Counted from the stretch's first letter, positions 25,911-34,345 are shown. The stretch is DNA of 54,777 nt from Nitrososphaerota archaeon (GCA_027315065.1 DAHUYT010000005.1:1-54777), one strand, 5' to 3'. Notes: generated from the sequence alone by a model not told the origin. Made by a program: numbers and translations.

Positions 25911-26549
25911 ATGAAAAAGACAAATCCCATTGAAAAATTAAAAGATCAGGTAAAGAAAGAAACAGGGAAAAATGATCCCGCGCATGACTTTGATCATATC
26001 ATACGAGTTTACAATAACGCCAAAAGGCTCGCAAGGATGGAGCGGACAAACCCAAGACTTGTGCTTGTTGCTGCACTCTTGCATGACATTGTATCTCATC
26101 CAAAATCAGATCCAAGGTCCAAGCATTCATCAGTAGAAAGTGCAGTAAAAGCAAGAAAGATACTATCAAAATACAATTACATGCAAGATGAGATAAAAGT
26201 AATTTCAGATGCAATACAAGACCATAGTTTCTCCAGAGATACAATACCAGAAACATTAGTAGGAAAAATACTTCAGGATGCAGACAGGCTTGACGCAATA
26301 GGTGCAATAGGCATTGCGAGAGCGTTTTCCGTTGGGGGATCTGAAAAAAGATCATTTTATAACAGCATGGATCCTTTTTGCAAGACCAGAAATCCAGATG
26401 ATGCCAAATGGACTTTAGACCATTTTTACAGAAAGTTGTTACATTTGGAGAAAAAAATGAATACAAAGAGTGCAAAAATGGAGGCAAGAAAAAGAACGAA
26501 GATAATAAGACAGTTCCTAGATGATCTCAGAGAAGAGATTTATCCATAA
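25911..26549 (+). CDS. HD-domain phosphohydrolase
   Basis: 212-residue HD superfamily protein. The metal-binding series is H in DPAHDFDHIIRVYNNA, HD in LLHDIV, H in QDHSF and D in LQDADRLDAIG, the pattern of YedJ-like hydrolases acting on nucleotides or phosphates. The ATG at 25911 is preferred to the upstream in-frame TTG at 25902, because a TATA sequence (ATATATAC, about 25879-25886) lies 29 bp before it. It is convergent with the 103-residue protein, with a 10-bp overlap. The substrate is unknown. Confidence 0.9.
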   Translation: MKKTNPIEKLKDQVKKETGKNDPAHDFDHIIRVYNNAKRLARMERTNPRLVLVAALLHDIVSHPKSDPRSKHSSVESAVKARKILSKYNYMQDEIKVISDAIQDHSFSRDTIPETLVGKILQDADRLDAIGAIGIARAFSVGGSEKRSFYNSMDPFCKTRNPDDAKWTLDHFYRKLLHLEKKMNTKSAKMEARKRTKIIRQFLDDLREEIYP

Positions 26550-26851
26550 TCTAGGTATCTTTTAAATCTCTTTTCTATTTCTTGGTTTCTTCCTTTGAGT
26601 ATTCGCTCTATCTCGTCTTGATTTCTTATCTTGATGTGTCTTGTCATATCTACAAATTTTTCATCTTTAGAGTAGATATCAACTAGAGGATCAAGCATTA
26701 CATAATATTCCGCAACTTTGTTTCTGAATTCTTCTATGCTTGGCCTTCTAATCCTGTTTACTCTGAACCATATGGTGGCCCAGCTTGCACCTACAACATG
26801 TGGCAATAGATCAAAAGCCCTATCGATCTCAAATCCTTCGTCGTTTCTCAT
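26540..26851 (-). CDS. 103-residue protein linked to hemB
   Basis: A mostly helical, charged protein (DRAFDLLPHVVGASWATIWF near residue 10; ERILKGRNQEIEKRFKRYL near the end). It shows no membrane segment and no recognised domain. Its ATG overlaps the hemB stop (ATGA), placing it last in sirC-hemA-hemB. The tight coupling suggests a function in, or regulation of, tetrapyrrole synthesis, but this rests on context alone. Confidence 0.72.
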   Translation of the reverse strand: MRNDEGFEIDRAFDLLPHVVGASWATIWFRVNRIRRPSIEEFRNKVAEYYVMLDPLVDIYSKDEKFVDMTRHIKIRNQDEIERILKGRNQEIEKRFKRYLDYG

Positions 26852-27840
26852 TTTTCATCAAGAGCTTTTGCAGCAATCTTTGAGAAATAGGTTATCATCA
26901 TATCAGCTCCTGCCCTCTTAATTGCGGTCAGAATTTCTAGCGTGACCTCTTTTTCATCTATCCAACCCTGCTGCGCAGCAGCTTTTACCAAGGCATATTC
27001 CCCCGATACGCTGTATGCTGATATTGGTATGTTGAACTTTTGCCTTGTCAATGCGATCAAATCAAGATATGCCAGCGCAGGCTTTATCATTACGATATCC
27101 ACACCTTCCGCAATGTCTGTCTCGACTTCCCGCATAGCTTCCTTTGGATTAGTATACGGTAGTTGGTAGGTCTTTCTGTCTCCAAACTGCGGAGCGGAAT
27201 GTGCCATGTCTTTGAACGGAGAATAAAAAGATGACCTATGTTTTGCAGAGTGGGACATTATTGCCACATCTGAAAATCCTGCATCATCAAGTGCATGCCT
27301 TATTGCTTTTACTTGCCCATCCATCATGGCAGACGGAGATACAATGTCTGCACCTGCCTGAGCATGACTTACAGCTATCTTTGCAAGCGTATCAAGAGTG
27401 GAATCATTGTCAATCTTATCACCTTTTACTAGCCCACAATGTCCTGAGATGGTATATTGACATAGACAGACATCAGACATTATCGCAATCTCATTACCCA
27501 GATTTTCCTTAATTTCAGAGATTGTCTTTTGCACGATACCATCTGAAACAAACGCGTGGGTTCCCTGGTCATCTTTGTGTGATGGAATCCCAAAAACCAT
27601 AATAGCTGGAATCTTCAATTCTGCAATAGAATGTATTTCATCCACCACATCTTTTAATGGTAATCTTTCAAAACCAGGCATTGATTCTCCCTGAAGTTTA
27701 GATTTTAGATCTTCTTGTACAAATACTGGACAGACCAAGTCTTTTGGAGAAAGTCTGACCTCCTCTAATAGCTCGCGGATCTTACTAGTCTTTCTTAACC
27801 TTCTAAGTCGTACATTAGGATAAGACATTACAAAAATCAC
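26848..27840 (-). CDS. hemB: delta-aminolevulinic acid dehydratase (porphobilinogen synthase)
   Basis: 330-residue HemB joining two 5-aminolevulinates to porphobilinogen. Visible are the zinc-type metal site in DVCLCQYTISGHCG (three Cys and a His) and both active-site lysines, in SHSAKHRSSFY and VMIKPA. YLDLI and YSVSGEYALVKAA are family phrases. The start is 19 bp after the hemA stop, and the stop overlaps the next gene. It is the third gene of the minus-strand tetrapyrrole operon. Confidence 0.97.
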   Translation of the reverse strand: MIFVMSYPNVRLRRLRKTSKIRELLEEVRLSPKDLVCPVFVQEDLKSKLQGESMPGFERLPLKDVVDEIHSIAELKIPAIMVFGIPSHKDDQGTHAFVSDGIVQKTISEIKENLGNEIAIMSDVCLCQYTISGHCGLVKGDKIDNDSTLDTLAKIAVSHAQAGADIVSPSAMMDGQVKAIRHALDDAGFSDVAIMSHSAKHRSSFYSPFKDMAHSAPQFGDRKTYQLPYTNPKEAMREVETDIAEGVDIVMIKPALAYLDLIALTRQKFNIPISAYSVSGEYALVKAAAQQGWIDEKEVTLEILTAIKRAGADMMITYFSKIAAKALDEK

Positions 27841-27859
27841 GAGTTCCTAGCAATATAAT

Positions 27860-29113
27860 TTACTCTTTCCTATAGTCAAAGAGCTTTGTAACAGTTCTAA
27901 GAATTTCAGAATCTCCCTGCTCAGACGCTTTTCTTAGGTTATTCATTGGAACTGATATGATGTCTTCCACTATGGCTTGTGTGAGCTGATCAATAATTCT
28001 AATTTTTTGTGCGTCCGTCTCACCAAGCATTTGCAGAGCTTTTTTTAGCTCCTTTACTCGTGCATGATCAATTTCCTTGAAGACGTTCTTTACTATTGGT
28101 TCTATTTCGATCCTCTTCATTGTCGCTTCCATTACTGGTAGTTCCTCGTTAATTATCTTCTCCGCTGACGATACTACACCCATTCTTGTACGCATGTTTT
28201 TGTCCACCATCTCTGCAATCTGATCAAGATTCATCATTTTTATCTTCTTTATGGTTGAGACTCGTTCGTCAACAGTTCTTGGATTTGAGAGATCCATTAT
28301 CAGCATGCCATTTTTGCGTGATTCCATTGCTCCTTTTACTTTATCATATGTTACCAAGAAGTACGGAGCTACGGTTGCGACAAAAAGTATGTCAATAGAC
28401 TTGAAGTTTGTTATTACATCCTCAAACTTGAGTGGGTTTCCTCCCACCGTTTCTGCAAAAGATTTTGAGCGTTCAAATGTTCTACTTGTTATGTTAAAGT
28501 CAATTCCACGTTTTTTGAGGGATTTTGCCACAAGACTTGCGGCCTCACCTGTGCCAATCAAGAGAATGTTTTTGGATTTTAGGTCATCGATGTTTTCTGC
28601 GGCAAGCTTGACTGCCATGGAGCCAATAGATATACTCCCCTTGCTGATTCCTGTTGCTTGTCTTACTCGCGTTCCCACATGGATTGCTTTGTCAAACAAG
28701 GTGTTCAATGCACTACCTGATGCTCGCAATTCCCGTGCTGCACTAATTGACTCTTTTATCTGTCCAAGAATTTGTTCTTCACCAATAACAAGCGAGTCAA
28801 GCCCCGACGTAAGTTTTAGAAGATGGTGGTATGCCTCAGATCCCTGGCTTATCTCCAGATTTTCTTTGAAGACATTTTCTTCAAGGCCCGATACAGACGC
28901 CCACGTCTTTTTTATCTTTTCAATATCTTCATTACTTCCAAATCCAAATAATTCCACCCTATTACAAGTTTGCAATAGCACACATTCCTGTAGTCCAGAA
29001 TATTTTAGGAAGGATTCGTATGCTGAATCAAGGTTTCCAAATGTAAACCTCTCAAGCATGTGTATTGGAGACTTTCTAAAAGTAACTCTAGCGTTGATTA
29101 CATTGCTTGTCAG
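27860..29113 (-). CDS. hemA: glutamyl-tRNA reductase, probably with a CTG start
   Basis: NADPH-dependent reduction of glutamyl-tRNA to glutamate-1-semialdehyde. The catalytic Cys is in LLQTCNRVE; LVIGEEQILGQIKES and the Rossmann LLIGTGEAASLVA follow. The first ATG (29059) would cut the conserved first strand. The in-frame codons upstream read INARVTFRKSPIHM, which fits the family N-terminus, yet no ATG/GTG/TTG exists between that ATG and the upstream in-frame stop. A CTG at 29113-29111 overlaps the sirC stop TGA as CTGA and is the best candidate, giving 417 residues. The reading frame is certain; the start codon is inferred. Confidence 0.88.
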   Translation of the reverse strand: MTSNVINARVTFRKSPIHMLERFTFGNLDSAYESFLKYSGLQECVLLQTCNRVELFGFGSNEDIEKIKKTWASVSGLEENVFKENLEISQGSEAYHHLLKLTSGLDSLVIGEEQILGQIKESISAARELRASGSALNTLFDKAIHVGTRVRQATGISKGSISIGSMAVKLAAENIDDLKSKNILLIGTGEAASLVAKSLKKRGIDFNITSRTFERSKSFAETVGGNPLKFEDVITNFKSIDILFVATVAPYFLVTYDKVKGAMESRKNGMLIMDLSNPRTVDERVSTIKKIKMMNLDQIAEMVDKNMRTRMGVVSSAEKIINEELPVMEATMKRIEIEPIVKNVFKEIDHARVKELKKALQMLGETDAQKIRIIDQLTQAIVEDIISVPMNNLRKASEQGDSEILRTVTKLFDYRKE

Positions 29114-29802
29114 TTTAGATCACCTAACATTTCGATCACTTGTTTCTGTGCTTTTTTTAAATTTCCATCAGCTATTAATTGTTTGATATGATTATCATTC
29201 ATGACATGATAAAGGAATTTTTTGCGCTCAGGAAAAGTGCTGAGTTTTGTCTTTGCTGCCTTTCTAGCAAAGTCTTGTAGTTTTATTTGATAAATGTCCT
29301 CCTTCTTGATTAGTTTCTTGAAGACCTTTTCTGCCTGAATTCTCAATCTGCGCGCCATTGCCGGACTTCGTCCGCCTGTGGATACCGCAATCTGTACAGT
29401 ATCCTGTATGTTTATGACGGAACCGAATGCAAAGTCGCTAACTTCAGGATCGTCGGCAGCATAAGCGTAGCACCTCATCACCTTTGCTTGTTCTACTATC
29501 TTCCTGTTCAGATCCCTATCATCAGTAGTAGCAAGCACTGCAAATGGTTTGTATTTTTTTATAAAATCAGCGTTTACAAGTTTTATTTTTTTAAATTCAA
29601 TCTTTTTTTGTCTGACATATTTGTCTATTTGCCTGTTAGTTGAGTCACTGATAAGAAGAATTTTGCAATCTTGGGTTAGTAATGCATTGACCTTCTTTAG
29701 TCCCTCGTTTCCCCCACCCACGACAATTACCAGATTTCCCTTGAGATTCAGATCAACTATCAATGATTCTCGCTGCCTATGCAAGATATTTATAGATTCC
29801 AT
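29110..29802 (-). CDS. sirC: precorrin-2 dehydrogenase / siroheme synthase N-terminal-type protein
   Basis: 230 residues. The NAD-binding start is LVIVVGGGNEGLKKVNAL, followed by ATTDDRDLNRKIVEQA and the Met8/CysG-like STGGRSPAMARRLR motif. It oxidises precorrin-2 to sirohydrochlorin and may also insert iron. It is first in the operon sirC-hemA-hemB-small protein and divergent from the AhbA/B fusion. The context suggests that siroheme is made here as a heme precursor. Confidence 0.93.
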   Translation of the reverse strand: MESINILHRQRESLIVDLNLKGNLVIVVGGGNEGLKKVNALLTQDCKILLISDSTNRQIDKYVRQKKIEFKKIKLVNADFIKKYKPFAVLATTDDRDLNRKIVEQAKVMRCYAYAADDPEVSDFAFGSVINIQDTVQIAVSTGGRSPAMARRLRIQAEKVFKKLIKKEDIYQIKLQDFARKAAKTKLSTFPERKKFLYHVMNDNHIKQLIADGNLKKAQKQVIEMLGDLN

Positions 29803-29852
29803 GAAAATCTAGGTAACATTTTTAATTGTAAGCGAGATTCGATGTGGTATTC

Positions 29853-30866
29853 ATGGACAAGTTGGATAAAGAGATTCTAAATGAAATTCAGTGGACCTTT
29901 CCTCTTGTTCCAAGACCGTATTCTGATATTGCAAAGAAATTTCAAATATCAGACGAAGAATTGATGAATAGGCTACGAACACTCAAAGAGGCCGGCATAA
30001 TAAGACAACTTAGTGCAATCTTTGATACAAGAAGACTAGGTTACAAAAGTGCGCTAGTTGCAATGGCAATTGATGCCGACAAGCTTGACAGTATTGCAAA
30101 TCAAGTAAACAAGCATCCAGGAGTCAGCCACAACTATGAAAGAAATCATGAATACAACCTATGGTTTACCTTGGCCGTTCCACCTGGTTCAGACCTGAAA
30201 TCTGAGATTGACAAGTTTTCAAAGTTACATGGTATCAATAAAGTCAGAATGCTACCAACGATAAAGCTCTTCAAGATTGGCGTAAAACTTGAGATGGTGG
30301 AGGAAAAAAAGGCAGAAGTTAGGCCTGTTGAAGAGAAGAAGAAGATTCGTGAGGTGAAATTTGTTGCAACCGAAGAGGACAAGAAATACATCCGTGAGTT
30401 GCAAAAAGATCTTGAGATAACTGAGAGACCATTTTTGAAGGCTGCGCAGAATCTAGGAATAACAGAGGAGCAGATTCTCGAAAAGGCCAAATATTACGAA
30501 GAAATTGGCGTGATGCGTAGATTTGCAGCCATACTAAGACACAGAGAGGTAGGCTTTTTGGCAAATGGTATGATAGTATGGAACGTACCAGAAGAAAAAA
30601 TAGATCAAGTAGGAGCACAACTAGGAGCATTTCCCCAGGTAAGTCATTGTTATCAGAGACCGGTTTATCCTGACTGGCCTTACAACGTATTCTCAATGAT
30701 TCACTGCAAATCAAACGATGATGCTCAAAAAATTGCGCGTGAGATACAGGAGCAGATAGACGTACACGATTACAAGATATTATTCAGTTCTAAAGAATTC
30801 AAAAAAACTCGAGTTGAATACTTTGTAGAACATGAGTTTAAGATAGAAGAGACGATTACAGCATAA
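29853..30866 (+). CDS. ahbAB: siroheme decarboxylase, AhbA-AhbB fusion
   Basis: 337 residues containing two Lrp/AsnC-like halves. The first (LDKEILNEIQWTFPLVPRPY ... YERNHEYNLWFTLAV) matches AhbA. The second, from about residue 180 (EITERPFLKAAQNLGI ... CYQRPVYPDWPYNVFSMIH), matches AhbB. A charged linker joins them. AhbA/B together remove two carboxyl groups from siroheme to give 12,18-didecarboxysiroheme; here both subunits lie in one chain. The ATG at 29853 is preferred over a GTG 9 bp upstream. It is divergent from sirC. Most described systems have two separate genes, so the fusion is notable. Confidence 0.9.
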   Translation: MDKLDKEILNEIQWTFPLVPRPYSDIAKKFQISDEELMNRLRTLKEAGIIRQLSAIFDTRRLGYKSALVAMAIDADKLDSIANQVNKHPGVSHNYERNHEYNLWFTLAVPPGSDLKSEIDKFSKLHGINKVRMLPTIKLFKIGVKLEMVEEKKAEVRPVEEKKKIREVKFVATEEDKKYIRELQKDLEITERPFLKAAQNLGITEEQILEKAKYYEEIGVMRRFAAILRHREVGFLANGMIVWNVPEEKIDQVGAQLGAFPQVSHCYQRPVYPDWPYNVFSMIHCKSNDDAQKIAREIQEQIDVHDYKILFSSKEFKKTRVEYFVEHEFKIEETITA

Positions 30867-30901
30867 AGTCAATACTGGAATAAAAAACAAGAAAGAGCAT
30901 T

Positions 30902-31297
30902 CTATGATATTTCTATTTTTGGACTGGAAGTAGAACTTAGCACCATCTTTATTTCTCTTACTTTGCTTTTATACATAAAGTACTTTTTACCAGCATCGTT
31001 TGTTGCCCCCGAGATGCGAACAAGTCCCATCTTGTGCAACTTTCTAACCCACCGATATACCTGAGTGAGAGGAATATCATACGTTGTACTGATTTCATAT
31101 GCGGATTTTGGCGAGTCTATACTGCATTCAAGTACTTGAATGGCCTGTTCGTTTGAGATTATCTTCAATATGTCATTACGCATGCTTTCTTGGTCCACAT
31201 CTCTGCCCAAAAGCAGTATCTGCATAGCATCTACACTGTTCCTGTCAATATAACCAAGAAGATTAGAATGCACACATGTGCAAATAGTTGTAAGCAC
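30902..31297 (-). CDS. winged-helix regulator, second gene of an RHH-wHTH pair
   Basis: 131 residues, GTG start directly abutting the stop of the RHH gene. The centre (NEQAIQVLECSIDSPKSAYE then IPLTQVYRWVRKLHKMGLV) is an ArsR/TrmB-like winged helix, followed by a wing (KKYFMYKSKV). The N-terminus, LTTICTCVHSNLLGY, has two cysteines that might sense metal or redox, though the true start could be further in. The ligand and targets are unknown. Confidence 0.75.
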   Translation of the reverse strand: MLTTICTCVHSNLLGYIDRNSVDAMQILLLGRDVDQESMRNDILKIISNEQAIQVLECSIDSPKSAYEISTTYDIPLTQVYRWVRKLHKMGLVRISGATNDAGKKYFMYKSKVREIKMVLSSTSSPKIEIS

Positions 31298-31828
31298 CTA
31301 GTCGCTGAACGTAAATGATATCATACCAGCATTATAGTCAAATTGGACTTTTTTATCAAGAACATCTACAAATATCAAATCAAGAACGGTCTTATGGTAT
31401 AAAGACCAGTTGTCGCCAAGATCATGTTTTACAATAAATGTGTGATAACCATTTTTTATGTTGTGATTTATTTCTATTGAAGAAGCCTTCATTCTCATCT
31501 CAAACCATGACAAAAAAGAGGTTAGGCTAATATCGCCTTTCATAAACAACGCGATATCTCGAACAACATTCTTTCCTATACGGTTAGCCATATCTATGAT
31601 TTCATCTTTTGTCATCTTTCCGAAGAGTTCAACTATTATTGGCTTGGCAACAGGTACCATTCCAACCTTTGATTCAAACATGTCCCATTCCACATATCTC
31701 TTAAAGATCTGATTAACAAACGTATTAAGACTAGTCTCCCTGTGTTCAGACTCTTTCCGTAGTTTATTTAAAATGTCTTCATCAATTCGAAATGTCATAG
31801 TTGATGTTTTTTTAGTAGTCAAGACCAT
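31298..31828 (-). CDS. ribbon-helix-helix DNA-binding protein
   Basis: 176 residues. The first about 50 (TMTFRIDEDILNKLRKESEHR, then ETSLNTFVNQIFKRYVEWD) are a MetJ/Arc-type ribbon-helix-helix. The rest (about residues 55-176) is a mixed domain ending in beta strands (HTFIVKHDLGDNWSLYHKTV) that resembles archaeal heme-NO or V4R-like sensor ends, but no family is assigned. It is directly followed by a wHTH gene with no gap, suggesting two regulators made together. Confidence 0.78.
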   Translation of the reverse strand: MVLTTKKTSTMTFRIDEDILNKLRKESEHRETSLNTFVNQIFKRYVEWDMFESKVGMVPVAKPIIVELFGKMTKDEIIDMANRIGKNVVRDIALFMKGDISLTSFLSWFEMRMKASSIEINHNIKNGYHTFIVKHDLGDNWSLYHKTVLDLIFVDVLDKKVQFDYNAGMISFTFSD

Positions 31829-31912
31829 CCCGTTCTATCTCCCTTGATAAATATAAAGAAGAGCATTATTAAAAATACTTGGCAATATAGGATTCAGAGA
31901 AAGTATAACTCC

Positions 31913-32911
31913 TTATGCAGTTTGTGCAGACGCCTTGAGTTCATACGTAGGCCACTTGTTGAAGAGATCGATTATCTCTTTCTCATCGGACGAATTGAGA
32001 TATTTTCCATCGGACATTTCTGAGAACATTGTAATCTCTTCTTCACTTACAACAGTTGGAAGTACTGACGAAATTCCAGTGTGTGACAAGATAAACTTGA
32101 TTGCAAGTTCGGTGATATTCCACCCGTATCGTTTTGCAATTGGCATAAGCTGATCAACCTTTTGAAGTGATTGTTTTATCCAATCACCAGTCCTTACAGA
32201 ACGATGATCCTTTTCGCTAATCTTTGTGTCTGCCGTGACCTTTCCGGTTAGTATGCCAGAAGCATCAGGGACACGGACAAGAATGCCCACATTGTGTTTT
32301 ACGCCATGCTCTAGCAACAAGTTCCCAGGGTTTTGCTCCAAGATGTTATAGACTGTCTGGACTGCGGTAGTATTTGTAAGATCCATTGCCTGTAGCCCCT
32401 CCTCAGTCCATCCAATAGCTGGGCCCAGAGCAATTTGATAGCTTTTGATAATGCCTTCTTTTACTTTCTTATCTAGATGATCAAATAATTTCTGGTCTCT
32501 AATAGTATGGATCTTTGGATTGTGTAAACCATAGACGTCAAGATAGTCAGTCTGCAGTCTCTCTAGGCTCTTCTGCAAAGCAAATTCAGTAAATTCTGGA
32601 GTGAATTTCTGTGGAAGTTCCTTGTGACCTATCTGTTCATTGCTGTAAATATCGTATCCATATTTGGTGGATATTACAACCTCGTTTCTCATTTCAGAGA
32701 AGACTTCACCAATCAGTTGCTCGCTTTTTCCTCTTCCATATATATCCCCAGTCTCGAAATAATTTATTCCCAAATCATATGCGCGTTTTAGCAATCGCCT
32801 AGCCTCATCGTCTTCAACCTTTTTTCCCCACCAATCAAGACCCAAGGTCCACGCTCCAAATCCAATCTCAGAGACCTTTATTCCACTTTTACCAAGTGTC
32901 CTGTACTTCAA
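31913..32911 (-). CDS. aldo/keto reductase
   Basis: 332-residue NADPH-dependent reductase with a TIM-barrel fold. The catalytic tetrad is visible: Asp and Tyr in FETGDIYGRG, Lys in ISTKYG and His in YGLHNPK. The phrases IGFGAWTLG and the cofactor-binding FILSHTGISSVLPTV agree. It is the last gene of the operon chlorite dismutase-like/DUF1802/AKR, with a 4-bp overlap to DUF1802. The substrate is unknown. Confidence 0.93.
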   Translation of the reverse strand: MKYRTLGKSGIKVSEIGFGAWTLGLDWWGKKVEDDEARRLLKRAYDLGINYFETGDIYGRGKSEQLIGEVFSEMRNEVVISTKYGYDIYSNEQIGHKELPQKFTPEFTEFALQKSLERLQTDYLDVYGLHNPKIHTIRDQKLFDHLDKKVKEGIIKSYQIALGPAIGWTEEGLQAMDLTNTTAVQTVYNILEQNPGNLLLEHGVKHNVGILVRVPDASGILTGKVTADTKISEKDHRSVRTGDWIKQSLQKVDQLMPIAKRYGWNITELAIKFILSHTGISSVLPTVVSEEEITMFSEMSDGKYLNSSDEKEIIDLFNKWPTYELKASAQTA

Positions 32912-33456
32912 TTTACAATTCTCCTAAACTCTTCCAATTTTTGTTGTAGTTCTGTATCGCTCAAAACAGACTTTTCAGAGTCAGAGTTTACATTTAATTC
33001 TATCCAAGATTTGCATCCATGATAATCTGGTAAGACCTGTATCTCAGTTGGTGTAATCTTGAAAACCTTGAGAAAAATAGCCTTCATTGGTTTAGACGGC
33101 ATCCAATTCATCCTTTCCATAATATAAGAATCACCCCATATATGAAATGGCGATAGTTGTTCAATTTTTTCAATTGAGAAAACATCGTGCTCCTCAATTA
33201 CCTGCGCAGTAGATGTAATTCTATTGTACCCTTCCTCAGGTTTGCCTTCTCTTACATCGGCAAGATACCCATAATATTGCGATTTCAGTGATGCGTTATC
33301 CTGATGCTCATGAGTTGGAAACAGCGCAAACTTTGTTGCCTCAATCCTAAATCCAGATTTTGTCTCAAGTATTCCACCCTTTCTCAATAAAACAGTCTGA
33401 TTTCCGTTCTCAAGCGCTTTTACTACAGTCGCCCATTCCTTTAATGCCTTCATCAT
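32908..33456 (-). CDS. DUF1802 family protein
   Basis: 182 residues. The opening ALKEWATVVKALENGNQTVLLRKGGILE and the later FALFPTHEHQ match the DUF1802 family, whose function is unknown. It is a soluble alpha/beta protein. It overlaps both neighbours by 4 bp, so it is translationally coupled between the chlorite dismutase-like protein and the aldo/keto reductase. Confidence 0.83.
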   Translation of the reverse strand: MMKALKEWATVVKALENGNQTVLLRKGGILETKSGFRIEATKFALFPTHEHQDNASLKSQYYGYLADVREGKPEEGYNRITSTAQVIEEHDVFSIEKIEQLSPFHIWGDSYIMERMNWMPSKPMKAIFLKVFKITPTEIQVLPDYHGCKSWIELNVNSDSEKSVLSDTELQQKLEEFRRIVN

Positions 33457-34124
33457 CCCAGACTCCTTATCAGGGAAATAAGGTCTTTTTTTACACAGAC
33501 TATCATAGGTGTATCAACCTGAACATATTCACTAACACGGGTCTCTCTCAAATCCATTATCAAGTCCTGAAACTTGTCCAAGTTATCAGTTTCAAATGCA
33601 AGCATAAAATCTTCATCGTGTATTCCAAAAGAGTACGTAGTGTTCAAATTTACTTCGGGATATTTTTGTCCAACTGCAATGTGTTCTGACATCATCTCTT
33701 TTCTTTTTTCGAGCGGGAGAAGATACCATCCTCTAGTTTTGATAAAAGGATATACTATTACATATTTTCTTTGTTCTTCACCACCAAGCCATCCCCGTGT
33801 TGTTGAATTTTTTGCATACACTGATGGTCTTGTGCATGAAAGATAAACATGCGTTGGAACTATGTATTTACCAAAAACTGTCAAGTATAATTTTGAGATT
33901 ACGTCCTGTATCTCATCTATAGATTCCGATGCAAACCAAAGCAGAAACTCTGCGTCATCTCGTAGTCCCAGTGTAGAATATGATCTATAAGGCATCTGCG
34001 AATTTTTTAGTATGATTTCTACTTCTTTTGCAGACTCGTCCTTTGCAAGATCTGCCATCCATCGCCATTTCGGATCAACCTTAAAGAATGAGAAATTGAA
34101 GAATGTTCTAGGATGTTCACTCAT
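33453..34124 (-). CDS. chlorite dismutase-family heme protein, coproheme decarboxylase-like
   Basis: 223 residues, two ferredoxin-like halves. The catalytic-type motif YPFIK gives Tyr125 and Lys129. The proximal-ligand-type His148 is in RKEMMSEHIAVG, and TTYSFGIHDEDFMLAFE is the family signature. YPxxK with this His is the pattern of coproheme decarboxylase (ChdC/HemQ) rather than chlorite dismutase. It would convert Fe-coproporphyrin III to heme b. It is the first gene of a three-gene operon; the TATA-like TTATTTAAAAT lies about 25 bp upstream. A pure heme-sensor role is the alternative. Confidence 0.85.
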   Translation of the reverse strand: MSEHPRTFFNFSFFKVDPKWRWMADLAKDESAKEVEIILKNSQMPYRSYSTLGLRDDAEFLLWFASESIDEIQDVISKLYLTVFGKYIVPTHVYLSCTRPSVYAKNSTTRGWLGGEEQRKYVIVYPFIKTRGWYLLPLEKRKEMMSEHIAVGQKYPEVNLNTTYSFGIHDEDFMLAFETDNLDKFQDLIMDLRETRVSEYVQVDTPMIVCVKKDLISLIRSLG

Positions 34125-34204
34125 GTCTTCTTGATTTGTTTATGGTTATTTAAAATCTAATCATGGTATTCACGGTTTGCAAATAGGAGGTATTCTTCGA
34201 TAGA

Positions 34205-34345
34205 ATGAATAAGATGGGAATTAAAGCACATGTGGGGATAGTCAAAATGAGCAGAAAAAAAGTACTGACAATTGCAATGGGTTCTATTTTTGGGGCTTTT
34301 ATAATAACACTGGTCTTCATGGTTTGGAGTGCCTATTCATCATAA
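34205..34345 (+). CDS. small single-helix membrane protein (46 or 32 aa)
   Basis: The frame from the ATG at 34205 has 46 codons; a second in-frame ATG at 34247 gives 32 residues, MSRKKVLTIAMGSIFGAFII and on. A basic start is followed by one hydrophobic helix and ends in WSAYSS. A strong Shine-Dalgarno-like AGGAGGT lies at 34185-34191, 13 bp before the first ATG. The promoter region is shared divergently with the chlorite dismutase-like gene. No family was recognised. A tail-anchor or accessory subunit is conceivable. Confidence 0.6.
   Translation: MNKMGIKAHVGIVKMSRKKVLTIAMGSIFGAFIITLVFMVWSAYSS

Noticed and set aside
28251-29186. A 311-codon plus-strand frame opposite hemA
   Set aside because: Antisense to an unmistakable hemA/sirC coding region and without family-like sequence.
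33453-34124. True chlorite dismutase
   Set aside because: The YPxxK pattern and archaeal context fit coproheme decarboxylase-like proteins better, and no perchlorate genes are nearby.
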